Notes under the pieces: generated by a model
Seen by the model: only the letters and a program-made list of their open reading frames with translations
Database searches by the model: none
What the model was told of the DNA's origin: nothing
Origin: Pseudomonas furukawaii
Lineage (GTDB): Bacteria > Pseudomonadota > Gammaproteobacteria > Pseudomonadales > Pseudomonadaceae
Assembly: GCF_002355475.1 (NCBI RefSeq)
Contig: NZ_AP014862.1
Span: forward strand, 682,001 to 746,000
Direction of reading: 5' to 3'
DNA length: 64,000 bases
In this document: positions 16,294-25,716 of the stretch, one piece after another
Numbering within the stretch: the first letter of the stretch is position 1
Layout of the letters: each line of letters begins with the position of its first letter
Program-made: the position numbers and the translations under genes

Positions 16294-17388
16294 ATGGCTC
16301 TCAACAGCATTGACGAACTGATCGAAGACATCCGCCAGGGCAAGATGGTCATCCTCATGGATGACGAGGACCGCGAGAACGAAGGCGACCTGATAATGGC
16401 CTCCGAGTGCGTGCAGGCCGAGCACATCAATTTCATGGCCAGGTTCGCCCGTGGCCTGATCTGCATGCCCATGACCCGCGAGCGTTGCGAGCTGCTCAAG
16501 CTGCCGCTGATGGCTCCCCGCAACGGCTCCGGCTTCGGCACCAAGTTCACCGTCTCCATCGAGGCCGCCGAAGGTGTCACCACCGGCATCTCGGCCGCCG
16601 ACCGCGCCCGTACCGTGCAGGTGGCCGCCGCCAAGCACGCCAAGGCCGAGGACATCGTCAGCCCTGGCCACATCTTCCCGCTGATGGCCCAGCCCGGTGG
16701 CGTCCTCGCCCGCGCCGGCCACACCGAGGCGGCCTGCGACCTGGCGCGCATGGCCGGCTTCGAGGCGTCCGGGGTGATCTGCGAGATCATGAACGACGAC
16801 GGCACCATGTCCCGCCGTCCGGAGCTGGAGGCCTTCGCGGCCGAGCACGGGATCAAGATCGGCACCATCGCCGACCTCATCCACTACCGCCTGATCCACG
16901 AGCGGACCGTGGAGCGTATCGCCGAGCAGCCCCTGGACAGCGAACTGGGCCACTTCAACCTGGTGACCTACCGCGACGCCGTGGAAGGCGATATCCACAT
17001 GGCCCTGACCCTGGGCGAGATCAGCCCGGAAGAACCGACCCTGGTGCGCGTGCACAACATGGACCCGCTGCGGGACCTGTTCATGGTCAACCAGGGGGGG
17101 CGCTGGAGCCTGCGCGCGGCGATGAAGGAAGTGGCCGCCGCCGGTAGCGGTGTGGTGCTGCTGCTGGGCAACCCGCTCACCGGCCCGCAATTGCTGGCCC
17201 ACCTGGAGCGTCAGCTGGGCACCGAGACCAAGGTCACCAACCCCACCACCTACAGCACCGTCGGTGCCGGTTCGCAGATTCTCCGCGACCTCGGGGTGCG
17301 CAAGATGCGCCTCATGAGCTCGCCGATGAAGTTCAACGCGATATCCGGTTTCGACCTGGAAGTTGTAGAATACCTGCCCGCTGAATGA
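16294..17388 (+). CDS. ribBA: DHBP synthase with degenerate GTP cyclohydrolase II-like domain (RibBA-type)
   Basis: The N-terminal domain (about 1-200) makes 3,4-dihydroxy-2-butanone 4-phosphate from ribulose 5-phosphate. It has [20 protein letters not shown], the TGISAADRA loop and SPGHIFPL. The C-terminal domain (about 205-364) resembles GTP cyclohydrolase II, but the zinc-binding Cys cluster seen in the true enzyme (SLRCDCG type) is missing. The expected place reads [16 protein letters not shown]. It therefore is unlikely to act on GTP, and a separate intact ribA lies at 20706. AAGGAGG precedes the ATG. Confidence 0.92.
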   Translation: MALNSIDELIEDIRQGKMVILMDDEDRENEGDLIMASECVQAEHINFMARFARGLICMPMTRERCELLKLPLMAPRNGSGFGTKFTVSIEAAEGVTTGISAADRARTVQVAAAKHAKAEDIVSPGHIFPLMAQPGGVLARAGHTEAACDLARMAGFEASGVICEIMNDDGTMSRRPELEAFAAEHGIKIGTIADLIHYRLIHERTVERIAEQPLDSELGHFNLVTYRDAVEGDIHMALTLGEISPEEPTLVRVHNMDPLRDLFMVNQGGRWSLRAAMKEVAAAGSGVVLLLGNPLTGPQLLAHLERQLGTETKVTNPTTYSTVGAGSQILRDLGVRKMRLMSSPMKFNAISGFDLEVVEYLPAE

Positions 17389-17450
17389 TCCCGCAGGGCT
17401 CCGGCCATCAAGGCCGGGGCCCCAGCTCTTTAATTGACGAGAACTCGCCC

Positions 17451-17927
17451 ATGTCCCTGAAGACCATCGAAGGTACCTTCATCGCCCCCAGAGGCCGCTA
17501 TGCCCTGGTGGTCGGCCGCTTCAACAGCTTCGTCGTGGAAAGCCTGGTGAGCGGCGCCGTCGACGCCCTGGTTCGCCACGGTGTCCGCGAAGACGACATC
17601 ACCCTGATCCGCGCCCCGGGTGCCTTCGAGATCCCGCTGGTGGCCCAGAAGGTCGCCCAGCAAGGCGAGTACTCCGCCATCATCGCCCTCGGCGCGGTCA
17701 TCCGTGGCGGCACCCCGCACTTCGAATACGTCGCCGGTGAATGCACCAAGGGCCTGGCCCAGGTGTCCATGGAGTTCGGCGTACCGGTCGCCTTCGGCGT
17801 CCTGACCGTCGATTCCATCGAGCAGGCCATCGAGCGCTCCGGCACCAAGGCCGGCAACAAGGGCGCGGAAGCCGCCCTGTCCGCCCTCGAGATGGTCAGC
17901 CTGCTGGCTGCCCTGGAGGCCAAGTGA
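17451..17927 (+). CDS. ribH: 6,7-dimethyl-8-ribityllumazine synthase
   Basis: RibH condenses the pyrimidine and the four-carbon unit. The 158-residue protein begins [27 protein letters not shown] and carries [11 protein letters not shown] and [16 protein letters not shown] with the catalytic His. The ATG at 17451 is chosen for family length; the open frame extends to 17385 without conserved residues. The stop overlaps the nusB GTG start by 4 nt. Confidence 0.95.
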   Translation: MSLKTIEGTFIAPRGRYALVVGRFNSFVVESLVSGAVDALVRHGVREDDITLIRAPGAFEIPLVAQKVAQQGEYSAIIALGAVIRGGTPHFEYVAGECTKGLAQVSMEFGVPVAFGVLTVDSIEQAIERSGTKAGNKGAEAALSALEMVSLLAALEAK

Positions 17928-18397
17928 GCAACACAGAAGGTTCGGCGCCCAAGGCACCGAAAGGCAAGATCGCAGCCCGTCGCCAGGCCCGTACCCTGGC
18001 GATGCAGGCCCTCTACTCCTGGCACATCGCCGGTCAGGCCCTCAACGAGATCGAGGCGCAGTTCCGCGTCGACAACGATTTCAGCCAGGTAGACGGCGCC
18101 TACTTCCACGAGATCCTCCACGGCGTGCCGCGCCAGAAGACCGAGATCGACGAGGCCTTCCTGCCCTGCCTGGATCGCGCCCTGGAAGAGGTCGATCCGG
18201 TGGAGCTGGCGATCCTGCGCCTGTCCACCTACGAGCTGATGAACCGCGTGGACGTGCCCTACCGCGTGGTGATCAACGAAGGCATCGAGCTGGCCAAGGT
18301 GTTCGGCGCCACCGACGGACACAAGTTCGTCAACGGCGTGCTGGACAAGCTGGCGCCGCGCCTGCGTGCCGCCGAAGTCCGCGGCGGCAAGCGCTGA
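17924..18397 (+). CDS. nusB: Transcription antitermination factor NusB
   Basis: NusB pairs with NusE (S10) on boxA RNA to promote rRNA antitermination. The start is a GTG at 17924 inside the ribH stop overlap, giving [33 protein letters not shown], with 157 residues in the all-helical family fold. [12 protein letters not shown] and [24 protein letters not shown] are the conserved blocks. Coupling to ribH is standard in gammaproteobacteria. Confidence 0.94.
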   Translation: MSNTEGSAPKAPKGKIAARRQARTLAMQALYSWHIAGQALNEIEAQFRVDNDFSQVDGAYFHEILHGVPRQKTEIDEAFLPCLDRALEEVDPVELAILRLSTYELMNRVDVPYRVVINEGIELAKVFGATDGHKFVNGVLDKLAPRLRAAEVRGGKR

Positions 18398-18415
18398 GCC
18401 CGCGCCTCCCTGTGA

Positions 18416-19384
18416 ATGGGTGAGTTCGAGCTGATCCGTCGATTCTTCGCCTCCGCGGCCTGTGCCGCGGGCGGCGAAGGCATTGCCCTCGGCATCGGCG
18501 ACGACTGCGCCCTGCTGCAACTGCCCCCCGGCGAACAGCTGGCCATCTCCACCGACACCCTGGTGGCCGGGGTCCATTTCCCCGACGCCGCCGACCCCTT
18601 CCTGCTGGGCCAGCGAGCCCTGGCGGTCTCCGCCAGCGACCTCGCAGCCATGGGCGCCACCCCGGTCGCCTTCACCCTCGCCCTGACCCTGCCCGATGCC
18701 CGCGCCGACTGGCTCGACGGCTTCGCCCGTGGCCTCTGCGCCATGGCGCGCGGTTGCGGCCTCGGCCTGGTGGGGGGCGACACCACCCGAGGTCCCCTGA
18801 GCCTGACCCTCACGGTCCTCGGCCGCGTACCCGCCGGCGGGGCCCTGACCCGTGCCGGCGCGCGGCCGGGGGACCTGCTCTGCGTGGGCGGCAGCCTGGG
18901 CGATGGCGCCGGGGCGTTACCGCTGGTGCTGGGGCAGCGTGAGGCGCAAGGCGCGCATGCCGACTACCTGCTGGCGCGCTACTGGTCGCCGCAACCGCAG
19001 CTGGCGCTGGGACAGGCCCTGCGCGGCCGGGCCACGGCGGCGCTGGATATCTCCGATGGCCTGCTGGCCGATTGCGGCCATATCGCGAAGGCATCGGGCG
19101 TCGCCTTGTGGGTGGATCAGTCCCGCCTGCCGCTGTCGCCGGCGTTGACGGCGCTCCATCCGAGGGATTTCGCCCTCAAGTGTGCGCTGGCCGGTGGCGA
19201 CGACTACCGGCTGGCCTTTACCCTGCCTGCCACGGAGCTCGCCGCTGTCCAGGGCCTGTGGCCGGAGATGGCGGTGATCGGCCGCGTCGACGCCGGACAG
19301 GGCGTGCACCTGCTGGATTCCACGGGTGCGGAGCTGCTGCCGCCGGTATTGGGCTATCAACATTTCGGGAGTCAAGGTGACTGA
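18416..19384 (+). CDS. thiL: Thiamine-monophosphate kinase
   Basis: ThiL phosphorylates thiamine monophosphate to the active diphosphate. The 322-residue protein has the N-terminal MGEFELIRRFF, the Mg-ATP block GIGDDCALL, STDTLVAGVHF, GGDTTRGPLSLTLTVLG and the C-terminal ALDISDGLLADCGHIA and ALAGGDDYRLAFT. All are typical of the AIR synthase-like fold. It starts 18 nt after nusB and overlaps pgpA by 8 nt. Confidence 0.94.
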   Translation: MGEFELIRRFFASAACAAGGEGIALGIGDDCALLQLPPGEQLAISTDTLVAGVHFPDAADPFLLGQRALAVSASDLAAMGATPVAFTLALTLPDARADWLDGFARGLCAMARGCGLGLVGGDTTRGPLSLTLTVLGRVPAGGALTRAGARPGDLLCVGGSLGDGAGALPLVLGQREAQGAHADYLLARYWSPQPQLALGQALRGRATAALDISDGLLADCGHIAKASGVALWVDQSRLPLSPALTALHPRDFALKCALAGGDDYRLAFTLPATELAAVQGLWPEMAVIGRVDAGQGVHLLDSTGAELLPPVLGYQHFGSQGD

Positions 19385-19877
19385 TCACGAATCGGCCACG
19401 CCGCAACCCATCCCCCATTCGGTCTGGAGCAATCCCTGGCATTTCATCGCCTTCGGGTTCGGTTCCGGGACCCTGCCCAAGGCGCCGGGAACCTGGGGTT
19501 CGCTGGTGGCGCTGCCCTTCATCCCCCTCTGGCAGATGCTGCCGGACTGGGGTTACTGGCTGATGCTGGGCGTCACCATGCTGTTCGGCTTCTGGCTGTG
19601 CGGCAGGGTGGCCGACGACCTGCGGGTCCATGACCACGAGGGCATCGTCTGGGACGAGATGGTGGGCATGTGGATCACCCTCTGGCTGGTGCCCGAGGGA
19701 TGGCAGTGGTTGCTGCTGGGCTTCCTGGTGTTCCGCGTCATGGACATCGCCAAGCCCTGGCCGATCCGCTGGATCGACAAGCATGTCCACGGCGGCGTGG
19801 GCATCATGCTGGACGATGTGCTGGCCGGTGTCTTCGCCTGGCTGGCGATGCAGCTCATCATCTGGGGGCTGGCCTAG
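19377..19877 (+). CDS. pgpA: Phosphatidylglycerophosphatase A
   Basis: PgpA removes phosphate from phosphatidylglycerol phosphate at the inner membrane. The GTG at 19377 gives 166 residues. GFGSGTLPKAPGTWGS and HDHEGIVWDEMVGMWI hold the conserved acidic residues, and hydrophobic segments fill about 45-75 and 105-120, ending with VLAGVFAWLAMQLI. The start lies inside thiL (8-nt overlap) after AAGG. An ATG-like extension to 19326 is within thiL and is not conserved. Confidence 0.92.
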   Translation: MTDHESATPQPIPHSVWSNPWHFIAFGFGSGTLPKAPGTWGSLVALPFIPLWQMLPDWGYWLMLGVTMLFGFWLCGRVADDLRVHDHEGIVWDEMVGMWITLWLVPEGWQWLLLGFLVFRVMDIAKPWPIRWIDKHVHGGVGIMLDDVLAGVFAWLAMQLIIWGLA

Positions 19878-19942
19878 AACAGGGGCCGGTTTCCAGCGCC
19901 GAAAACAGCCCAAAGCCTTCGATAAAGAACGGGAGAAGCCCC

Positions 19943-20596
19943 ATGTCGCGTCCTGACCTGAAGGTCGCCGTCCTGCTGACGGCGCTCTGTCCCGCCTTGG
20001 CCCTGGCCACCCAGGTCCAGGTGGTGGGCCTGTTCCCCGGCGCCGTCGTGCTCAACGTGGACGGCCAGCGCAAGCTGGTGAAGGTGGGGCAGACCGGCCC
20101 GGGCGGCGTCCAGGTGATCAGCGCCGACAGCCAGGGTGCGGTACTGCGGGTGGACGGCGTCGAGGGCCGCTACGGGCTGTCCCGCGAGTACAACCCCGCC
20201 GGCATGTCCGCCGCGCCGCAACGGGCCCAGCTGAGCATCGCCCGTGGCAACAATGGCCATTACCAGGTCGCCGGCTCCATCGAAGGCCACCCGGTGCAGT
20301 TCCTGGTGGACACCGGCGCCACCAGCGTGGCCATGAACGAACACCAGGCCCGCCGCCTGGGGATCGACTACCGGATGAAAGGCCAGCCCATGAAGGCGGG
20401 CACCGCCGCTGGCACGGTGAACGCCTGGCGCGTGACCTTCGATCGGGTGAAGGTGGGCGGCCTGGAGGTGCTCGGGGTGGAAGGCGCGGTGATCGAGGGC
20501 GATGCGCCGGTGGAGGTCCTGCTGGGCATGAGTTTCCTCAACCGGGTGAAGTGGCGCGAGGACCAGGGCGTGCTGCTGCTGGAGTCGAAGTTCTAG
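19943..20596 (+). CDS. Retropepsin-like aspartic protease, TIGR02281 type, periplasmic
   Basis: A 217-residue exported protein with signal peptide MSRPDLKVAVLLTALCPALALA. The single aspartic-protease half-domain occupies the C-terminal 120 residues, with the catalytic motif FLVDTGATSVAMNEHQARRLGI (D-T-G at about 125-127) and the closing block LLGMSFLNRV. It would act as a homodimer. A short N-terminal beta domain (VVGLFPGAVVLNVDGQRKLVKVG) is of the PDZ/SHD1-like kind seen in this group. Start ATG 19943 follows GGGAGAAG. Natural substrates are unknown. Confidence 0.85.
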   Translation: MSRPDLKVAVLLTALCPALALATQVQVVGLFPGAVVLNVDGQRKLVKVGQTGPGGVQVISADSQGAVLRVDGVEGRYGLSREYNPAGMSAAPQRAQLSIARGNNGHYQVAGSIEGHPVQFLVDTGATSVAMNEHQARRLGIDYRMKGQPMKAGTAAGTVNAWRVTFDRVKVGGLEVLGVEGAVIEGDAPVEVLLGMSFLNRVKWREDQGVLLLESKF

Positions 20597-20705
20597 CGCC
20601 GGCGTCCTTCGATCCATTCGATGAAAATCCCCCACTATTCAGTCTGACCGACGGCTTGGCGCTGCTGTTACAATGCCGCCCTTGCCCATTTCCAGGAGTT
20701 CTACG

Positions 20706-21320
20706 GTGTCCGTCGTTTTCGTCGCCGCCTCCCAGTTGCCCACGCCGTTCGGCGTGTTCACCATGCACGGCTTTCTCGACGAGGCCAGCGGCAAGGAGCA
20801 CGTCGCCCTGACCCTGGGCGATGTCGCCAGCGGCGAACCCGTGCTGGGCCGCCTGCACTCCGAGTGCCTGACGGGCGACGCCTTGTTCAGCCTGCGCTGC
20901 GATTGCGGTTTCCAGCTCGAAGGGGCCCTGCGCGCCATCGCCGAAGCCGGTTGTGGCGTGCTGCTCTACCTGCGCCAGGAAGGCCGTGGCATCGGCCTGC
21001 TGAACAAGATCCGCGCCTATGAGCTGCAGGATGCCGGCGCCGACACCGTGGAAGCCAACGAGCGCCTGGGCTTCGGCGCCGACCAGCGCGACTACGCCAT
21101 GTGCCAGCCGATGCTCGAGCACCTGGGCATCAGCGCCATCAAGCTGATGACCAACAATCCGCGCAAGGTGAAGGCCCTGGAAAGCTATGGCCTCAAGGTG
21201 GCCGAGCGCGTACCGCTGCAGACCGGGATGAACAAGCACAACCGCAAGTACCTGGCGACCAAGGCCGGCAAGCTCGGCCACATGCTGGGCAACCTGCACC
21301 AGGCGGAAGCCGAGTCGTGA
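20706..21320 (+). CDS. ribA: GTP cyclohydrolase II
   Basis: RibA opens the imidazole ring of GTP, the first committed step of riboflavin synthesis. The GTG start at 20706 follows AGGAG and gives 204 residues beginning [18 protein letters not shown]. The zinc cluster is intact (C in [17 protein letters not shown]), as are the catalytic [12 protein letters not shown] and [13 protein letters not shown]. It complements the degenerate domain of the ribBA product. The stop overlaps the next gene by 4 nt. Confidence 0.95.
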   Translation: MSVVFVAASQLPTPFGVFTMHGFLDEASGKEHVALTLGDVASGEPVLGRLHSECLTGDALFSLRCDCGFQLEGALRAIAEAGCGVLLYLRQEGRGIGLLNKIRAYELQDAGADTVEANERLGFGADQRDYAMCQPMLEHLGISAIKLMTNNPRKVKALESYGLKVAERVPLQTGMNKHNRKYLATKAGKLGHMLGNLHQAEAES

Positions 21321-21733
21321 GCCGTGCCGACGCCCGCCGCCGCCTGAGCCTGGCCTGGTGGCGGCAACTGCCGCTGACCCTCGCGCCGCTGTTCCTGATG
21401 AACGCCTTCCTGGGTGACCTGGACCTCCTGCCGGCGGCGCAGATGCCGCTGTTCATCGTCGGCCTCCTGTCGCTCTTCCCCAGCCTCAGGTGCTTCGCGG
21501 CCTACAAGCGTGCCCTGGTGGCCACCGAGGCCGCCCTCGACGGTCCGGACGAAGCGGCGGCCTGGGATGCCCTGGGGCGCTGTCGCACCAAGGCCATGCT
21601 GGTGGCCTCCCTGCCGGCCTGGGTCGCGGCCCTGGCGGTGCCGGTGAACCTCAACGGCGTCGCGCTGTTCCTGCTGGCCATGAGCAGCCTGGTGATGCTC
21701 TACCTCTATCGAATCCCCCGTCAGCTGGGCTGA
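21317..21733 (+). CDS. Conserved inner-membrane protein, 138 aa
   Basis: Not a recognised family. The GTG start at 21317 overlaps ribA, giving [20 protein letters not shown]. Four hydrophobic segments are likely: [48 protein letters not shown] and [19 protein letters not shown] cytoplasmic loop holds Cys residues (GRCRTKA). It is coupled at both ends (4-nt overlap before, 1-nt overlap after), so it is expressed with ribA and the BtuF-like gene. Confidence 0.8.
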   Translation: MSRADARRRLSLAWWRQLPLTLAPLFLMNAFLGDLDLLPAAQMPLFIVGLLSLFPSLRCFAAYKRALVATEAALDGPDEAAAWDALGRCRTKAMLVASLPAWVAALAVPVNLNGVALFLLAMSSLVMLYLYRIPRQLG

Positions 21734-22530
21734 TGCGCCCTCTGCTCGCCTGCCTGTTGCTGTGCCTGGCACTGCCCGCTGCCGCGCAGTTGCGGGTGGT
21801 CAGCCTGGCACCTTCCCTCACGGAAACCATGCTCGACCTGGGCGCCGCCGACCTGCTGGTAGGGGTGCTGGATGGCGGCGAGCGTCCCCCGGCCCTGGCC
21901 GACCTGCCCTCAGTCGGTCGCTATGGCCAGTTGCAGGCCGAGGCCCTGCTCAGCCTCCAGCCCGACCTGGTGCTGCTCTGGCCCGACAGCGTCGGCGCCG
22001 CCGGACGCGCCCAGCTCAAGGACCTGGCGATCGCGCAACTGGTGGTGGAGCCCCGCAGCCTCGAGCAACTGGCCCGCTCCTTCATCGAGATCGGCGAGCG
22101 CATCGGCCGCGCCGACCAGGGGCATCGCCTGGCCAGGCGTTTCGAGAGCGGTCTGGCGGCGCTGCGCGAGCGCCACCGGCGGCCCGTGCCCCTGAGGGTC
22201 TTCTACCAGGTCTGGGACAGGCCGCTGTACACCCTGGGCGGGCGACAGATCGTCAGTGACGCCCTGCGGGTCTGCGGTGCGGAGAACGTCTTCGCGGAGC
22301 TGCCGCTGCCGGCGCCCCAGGTGAGCGTGGAAGCGGTGCTGCAGCGCGATCCAGCGGTGATCCTGGTGAGCGAACCCGGCCAGGCGAGTGCCTGGAAAGA
22401 CTGGCCGCAACTGACGGCGGTGAAGAAGGGACAGGTCTGGGCGGTGCCCGACCGAGGCCTGGAACGGCCGAGTTTCCAGATGCTGCAGGCCACCGATCGG
22501 TTGTGCCGCCTGCTGGACGCCGCGAAGTAG
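21733..22530 (+). CDS. BtuF-like periplasmic cobalamin-type binding protein
   Basis: A 265-residue class III periplasmic binding protein. Signal peptide [18 protein letters not shown] precedes the family opening LRVVSLAPSLTETMLDLGA, then VGRYGQLQAEALLSLQPDLVLLW, FYQVWDRPLYTLGGRQIVSDALRVCGAENVF and DPAVILVSEP. These are the two-lobe marks of BtuF, FhuD and FecB-type domains. The Trp/Tyr pattern fits a corrinoid binder. No permease or ATPase gene is nearby, so the ligand stays inferred. The ATG shares one base with the stop of the previous gene. Confidence 0.82.
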   Translation: MRPLLACLLLCLALPAAAQLRVVSLAPSLTETMLDLGAADLLVGVLDGGERPPALADLPSVGRYGQLQAEALLSLQPDLVLLWPDSVGAAGRAQLKDLAIAQLVVEPRSLEQLARSFIEIGERIGRADQGHRLARRFESGLAALRERHRRPVPLRVFYQVWDRPLYTLGGRQIVSDALRVCGAENVFAELPLPAPQVSVEAVLQRDPAVILVSEPGQASAWKDWPQLTAVKKGQVWAVPDRGLERPSFQMLQATDRLCRLLDAAK

Positions 22531-22666
22531 CGCGCGTCCCGAGAGCGGTGAGGTGCGCATGGCGCACCCTGCGTAAAGGGGGGATGGTGCTTTTCCATCC
22601 ACCGGCGGCGCCAGTCCGGTGCGGCAGAGCTCCGGGTAGGGAGCGCCGCGCGCACCGATTGGGCCG

Positions 22667-24562
22667 TCAGAGCCCCAGCAGCGCCATCCGCGTGCGCACC
22701 GAAGCCTCGACACCGGCTGCGTCCAGGCCGCACTCGGCGAGCATTTCCGCCGGTTTGGCATGCTCCACGTAGTAGTCCGGAAGGCCCAGATGGAGGATCG
22801 GCTTCAGCAGGTTCTCTCGGGCGAGGAACTCGCTGACGGCGGCACCGGCGCCGCCCATCACGCTGTTCTCCTCCACGGTCACCAGGAGCTCGTGGCTGCC
22901 GGCCAGCTCGCGTACCAGGGCCTCGTCCAGGGGTTTGACGAAACGCATGTCCACCACAGTGGCATCCAGGCCATCGGCCACTTGCAGGGCCTCGGCCAAC
23001 TGCACGCCGAAGACCAGCAGCGCCACCTTCGAGCCTTGGCGACGCACCACGCCCTTGCCGATCTCCACCGTCTTCAGTTCCGGGTCGATGGGGCTGTTCG
23101 GGCCGCTGCCACGCGGGTAGCGCACGGCGGCGGGGCCTTCGAAGTGGTGACCAGTGGTCAGCAGCAGGCGCAGCTCGTTCTCGTCGCTCGGGGTCATCAC
23201 CAGCATGCCGGGGATGCAGCGCAGGTAGGAGAGGTCGAAGCTGCCCGCATGGGTGGGGCCGTCCTCGCCCACCAGGCCGGCGCGATCGATGGCGAAGAGC
23301 ACGTCGAGGTTCTGCACCGCCACGTCGTGAATCAACTGGTCGTAGGCGCGCTGGAGGAAGGTGGAATAGATGGCCACCACCGGCTTGGCGCCGTCGCAGG
23401 CCATGCCGGCGGCGAGGGTGACCGCGTGCTGTTCGGCGATGGCCACGTCGAAATAGCGGTCCGGGAAGCGCTCGGCGAAGGCCACCAGGTCGGAGCCTTC
23501 CTTCATCGCCGGGGTGATGCCCACCAGGCGCGGGTCCTGGCCGGCCATGTCGCAGAGCCACTGGCCGAACACATTGGAGTACTTCGGCCCGGAGGGCTTT
23601 TTCGGCGTCGCCGGGGCCTTGATGGGCTCCAGCTTGGTGATGGCGTGGTAGCCAATGGGATCGGCCTCGGCCGGGGCGAAGCCCTTGCCCTTCTTGGTCA
23701 CCACATGGAGGAACTGCGGGCCCTTGAGATCACGCATGTTGCGCAGGGTGGCGATCAGGGTGGGCAGGTCATGGCCGTCGATGGGGCCGATGTAGTTCCA
23801 GCCCAGTTCCTCGAAGAGGGTGCCGGGCACCAGCATGCCCTTGGCGTATTCCTCGGTGCGGCGGGCGATCTCCCAGGCGCCGGGCAGGCGCGAGAGCACC
23901 TTCTTGCTGCCTTCGCGCATGCTGGCGTAGGTGCGGCTGGAGAGGATCTTCGCCAGGTAGTTGGACAGGCCGCCCACATTGCGGGAGATCGACATGTCGT
24001 TGTCGTTGAGGATCACCAGCATGTCGGCCTGCACGTCCGAGGCGTGGTTCAGCGCCTCGAAGGCCATGCCGGCGGTCAGCGCGCCGTCACCGATCACGGC
24101 GATGGACTTGCGCTCCGAGCCCTGCATGCGGGCGGCGATCGCCATGCCCAGCGCGGCGCTGATGGAGGTGCTGGAGTGACCGACGCCGAAGGTGTCGTAC
24201 TCGCTTTCCGCCCGGCGCGGGAAGGCGGCGACGCCGTCCTTCTGGCGCAGGGTGGCCATCTGCTCGCGGCGGCCGGTGAGGATCTTGTGGGGATAGGCCT
24301 GGTGGCCCACGTCCCAGACCAGCCGGTCGTCGGGCGTGTCGTAGACGTAGTGCAGGGCGATGGTCAGTTCCACCACGCCGAGGCCGGCACCGAAGTGCCC
24401 ACCGGTCTTGCCGACGGTATAGAGCAGGTACTGGCGCAGTTCGTCGGCCAGGGTATCCAGCTCCGCCTCGCCTAGCCGGCGCAGCTGATCCGGCGTCGTC
24501 GCGCGGTCAAGCAGGGGCGTGACAGGGCGTTCGCGGGGAATCTCGTGGAACGTCGTGGGCAT
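22667..24562 (-). CDS. dxs: 1-deoxy-D-xylulose-5-phosphate synthase
   Basis: Dxs uses thiamine diphosphate to join pyruvate and glyceraldehyde 3-phosphate, the entry to the MEP isoprenoid pathway. Start ATG at 24562 ([13 protein letters not shown]) gives 631 residues, the family length. [14 protein letters not shown], the thiamine motif [17 protein letters not shown]...NDNDMSIS, the catalytic E in [17 protein letters not shown], and the C-terminal transketolase block are all intact. Normally dxs directly follows ispA. Here ispA is 15 kb away, so dxs must use a local promoter in 24563-24684 or be read from the regulator gene upstream. Confidence 0.96.
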   Translation of the reverse strand: MPTTFHEIPRERPVTPLLDRATTPDQLRRLGEAELDTLADELRQYLLYTVGKTGGHFGAGLGVVELTIALHYVYDTPDDRLVWDVGHQAYPHKILTGRREQMATLRQKDGVAAFPRRAESEYDTFGVGHSSTSISAALGMAIAARMQGSERKSIAVIGDGALTAGMAFEALNHASDVQADMLVILNDNDMSISRNVGGLSNYLAKILSSRTYASMREGSKKVLSRLPGAWEIARRTEEYAKGMLVPGTLFEELGWNYIGPIDGHDLPTLIATLRNMRDLKGPQFLHVVTKKGKGFAPAEADPIGYHAITKLEPIKAPATPKKPSGPKYSNVFGQWLCDMAGQDPRLVGITPAMKEGSDLVAFAERFPDRYFDVAIAEQHAVTLAAGMACDGAKPVVAIYSTFLQRAYDQLIHDVAVQNLDVLFAIDRAGLVGEDGPTHAGSFDLSYLRCIPGMLVMTPSDENELRLLLTTGHHFEGPAAVRYPRGSGPNSPIDPELKTVEIGKGVVRRQGSKVALLVFGVQLAEALQVADGLDATVVDMRFVKPLDEALVRELAGSHELLVTVEENSVMGGAGAAVSEFLARENLLKPILHLGLPDYYVEHAKPAEMLAECGLDAAGVEASVRTRMALLGL

Positions 24563-24684
24563 CAGGCTAATCGTTATGGGCAAAAAAAGATGGGGCAGTT
24601 TACCTGATGCGCCTTTCCATGCCCAAGACGCGTGGAGCGTCGCGCTGGGCGGCGGGTCCGGGCGCCCCGCGCCCCGGTTTCGGA

Positions 24685-25341
24685 TCATGGATGCCGGGCC
24701 GGTCGGAGGCTGATGAAAGGCGCCTCGCGTGGCCGTTCGCTCTGGGGCAAGCCGCTGGTCCCGGCGTAGCGGTGGCCGACGGGATGATAGTCCAGGGGCT
24801 GATGGATGAAGGGCAGGGGCATCGGGCGCAGGCCGGGCGCGACCAGGCTGCTGGAAAGCAGCAGGGCCAGGGCCCATGCCCCATGCAGACTCCAGGTTCG
24901 CCGCCGTCGTGTCGCCCTGGTTCCGACGACCCCGGGGGTGGGGGCCGCCATTGGCCTGGACCGGCTCTCCGCGGGGTCCGGGATCGACGCGCGCTCCGTC
25001 CCGGGGACCAGGAACTCCGGGTTGAACAGATAGCCCCGGCTGGGCAGCGTCTGGATGATGCGGCGACGGTCCTTGTCGTGCAGCAGGCGGCGCAAGGTAT
25101 GGATCTGCTGGTTGAGGCTGCCCTGGCTGACGACCCGATCGGCCCAGGCATGGCTGAGGAGTGCCTCGCGGGACACCACTTCGCCCGCAGCGTCCAGCAG
25201 GCACTCCAGCACCCGGCTGCCGGCGAAGCTCAGGTCGATCCGCTGTCGCCGTTGCTCGTCGATCAGGTCGATCCGGTACTTCGCCGGATAGAAATGGGCC
25301 AGGCAACCTGGCGTGCCGGTCTTGATGGTCAGATACGACAT
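24685..25341 (-). CDS. ToxR/CadC-like winged-helix regulator with a membrane segment
   Basis: The N-terminal half (about 25-110) is an OmpR/ToxR-type winged helix: [29 protein letters not shown] then [15 protein letters not shown] and [13 protein letters not shown] basic linker (RATRRRRTW) precedes one hydrophobic segment near 150-170 ([16 protein letters not shown]), so the DNA-binding domain faces the cytoplasm and a short tail of about 45 residues faces the periplasm. There is no receiver domain. It sits 122 nt upstream of dxs on the same strand at one edge of the inserted region. Targets are unknown. Confidence 0.78.
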   Translation of the reverse strand: MSYLTIKTGTPGCLAHFYPAKYRIDLIDEQRRQRIDLSFAGSRVLECLLDAAGEVVSREALLSHAWADRVVSQGSLNQQIHTLRRLLHDKDRRRIIQTLPSRGYLFNPEFLVPGTERASIPDPAESRSRPMAAPTPGVVGTRATRRRRTWSLHGAWALALLLSSSLVAPGLRPMPLPFIHQPLDYHPVGHRYAGTSGLPQSERPREAPFISLRPARHP

Positions 25342-25716
25342 GGTTCCCTCCCGTCACCTTGTTGTCGTTGTCGTCGAGTGGCGCTCCCCTGGGGCTCGGG
25401 TCCCCGGGCCGGTGAGGGAGAGGATAGGGAGTTGGTGGCGGGACCTTGATGATTTGGTGTCAGCGCACAGCTTATTCAGAAGGGGGAAATTTCAACATAT
25501 GCGTAGGAATCGCGTTGTTGGTCAGGTATGAAAGGGCGATTTTCGGTGAATGTCCGCCAGATAGGCGGGAAAATGCCAAGTTTCTGTAGAAAATCGTCTG
25601 TAGGACGTATCTGAAGGTATTGAGGGGCTTCGGTAAGGAAGCCCCTCGCTTTTTGAACAGACCAGCCCTGATTTCAGGACAGCGATTGCCGAATTCGGCT
25701 CTGTCGCCCGGACTGG
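25342..25716. other. Intergenic region with a plus-strand terminator, possible small RNA
   Basis: No gene is seen in this stretch of about 375 bp. It is AT-richer than its surroundings from 25480 and ends in a strong plus-strand terminator at 25622-25654, although no plus-strand gene lies upstream. It also must hold the minus-strand promoter of the ToxR-like gene. A plus-strand small RNA is possible but not shown. Confidence 0.4.
25622..25654 (+). terminator. Orphan rho-independent terminator
   Basis: GAGGGGCTTC (25622-25631) and GAAGCCCCTC (25638-25647) are perfect complements around a 6-nt loop. They are followed by GCTTTTT (U-tract 25650-25654). The U-tract is on the plus strand only, while the nearest genes on both sides are on the minus strand. 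Confidence 0.8.

Noticed and set aside
22760-24475. 571-codon plus-strand frame opposite dxs
   Set aside because: Shadow of dxs, whose motifs are complete on the minus strand.
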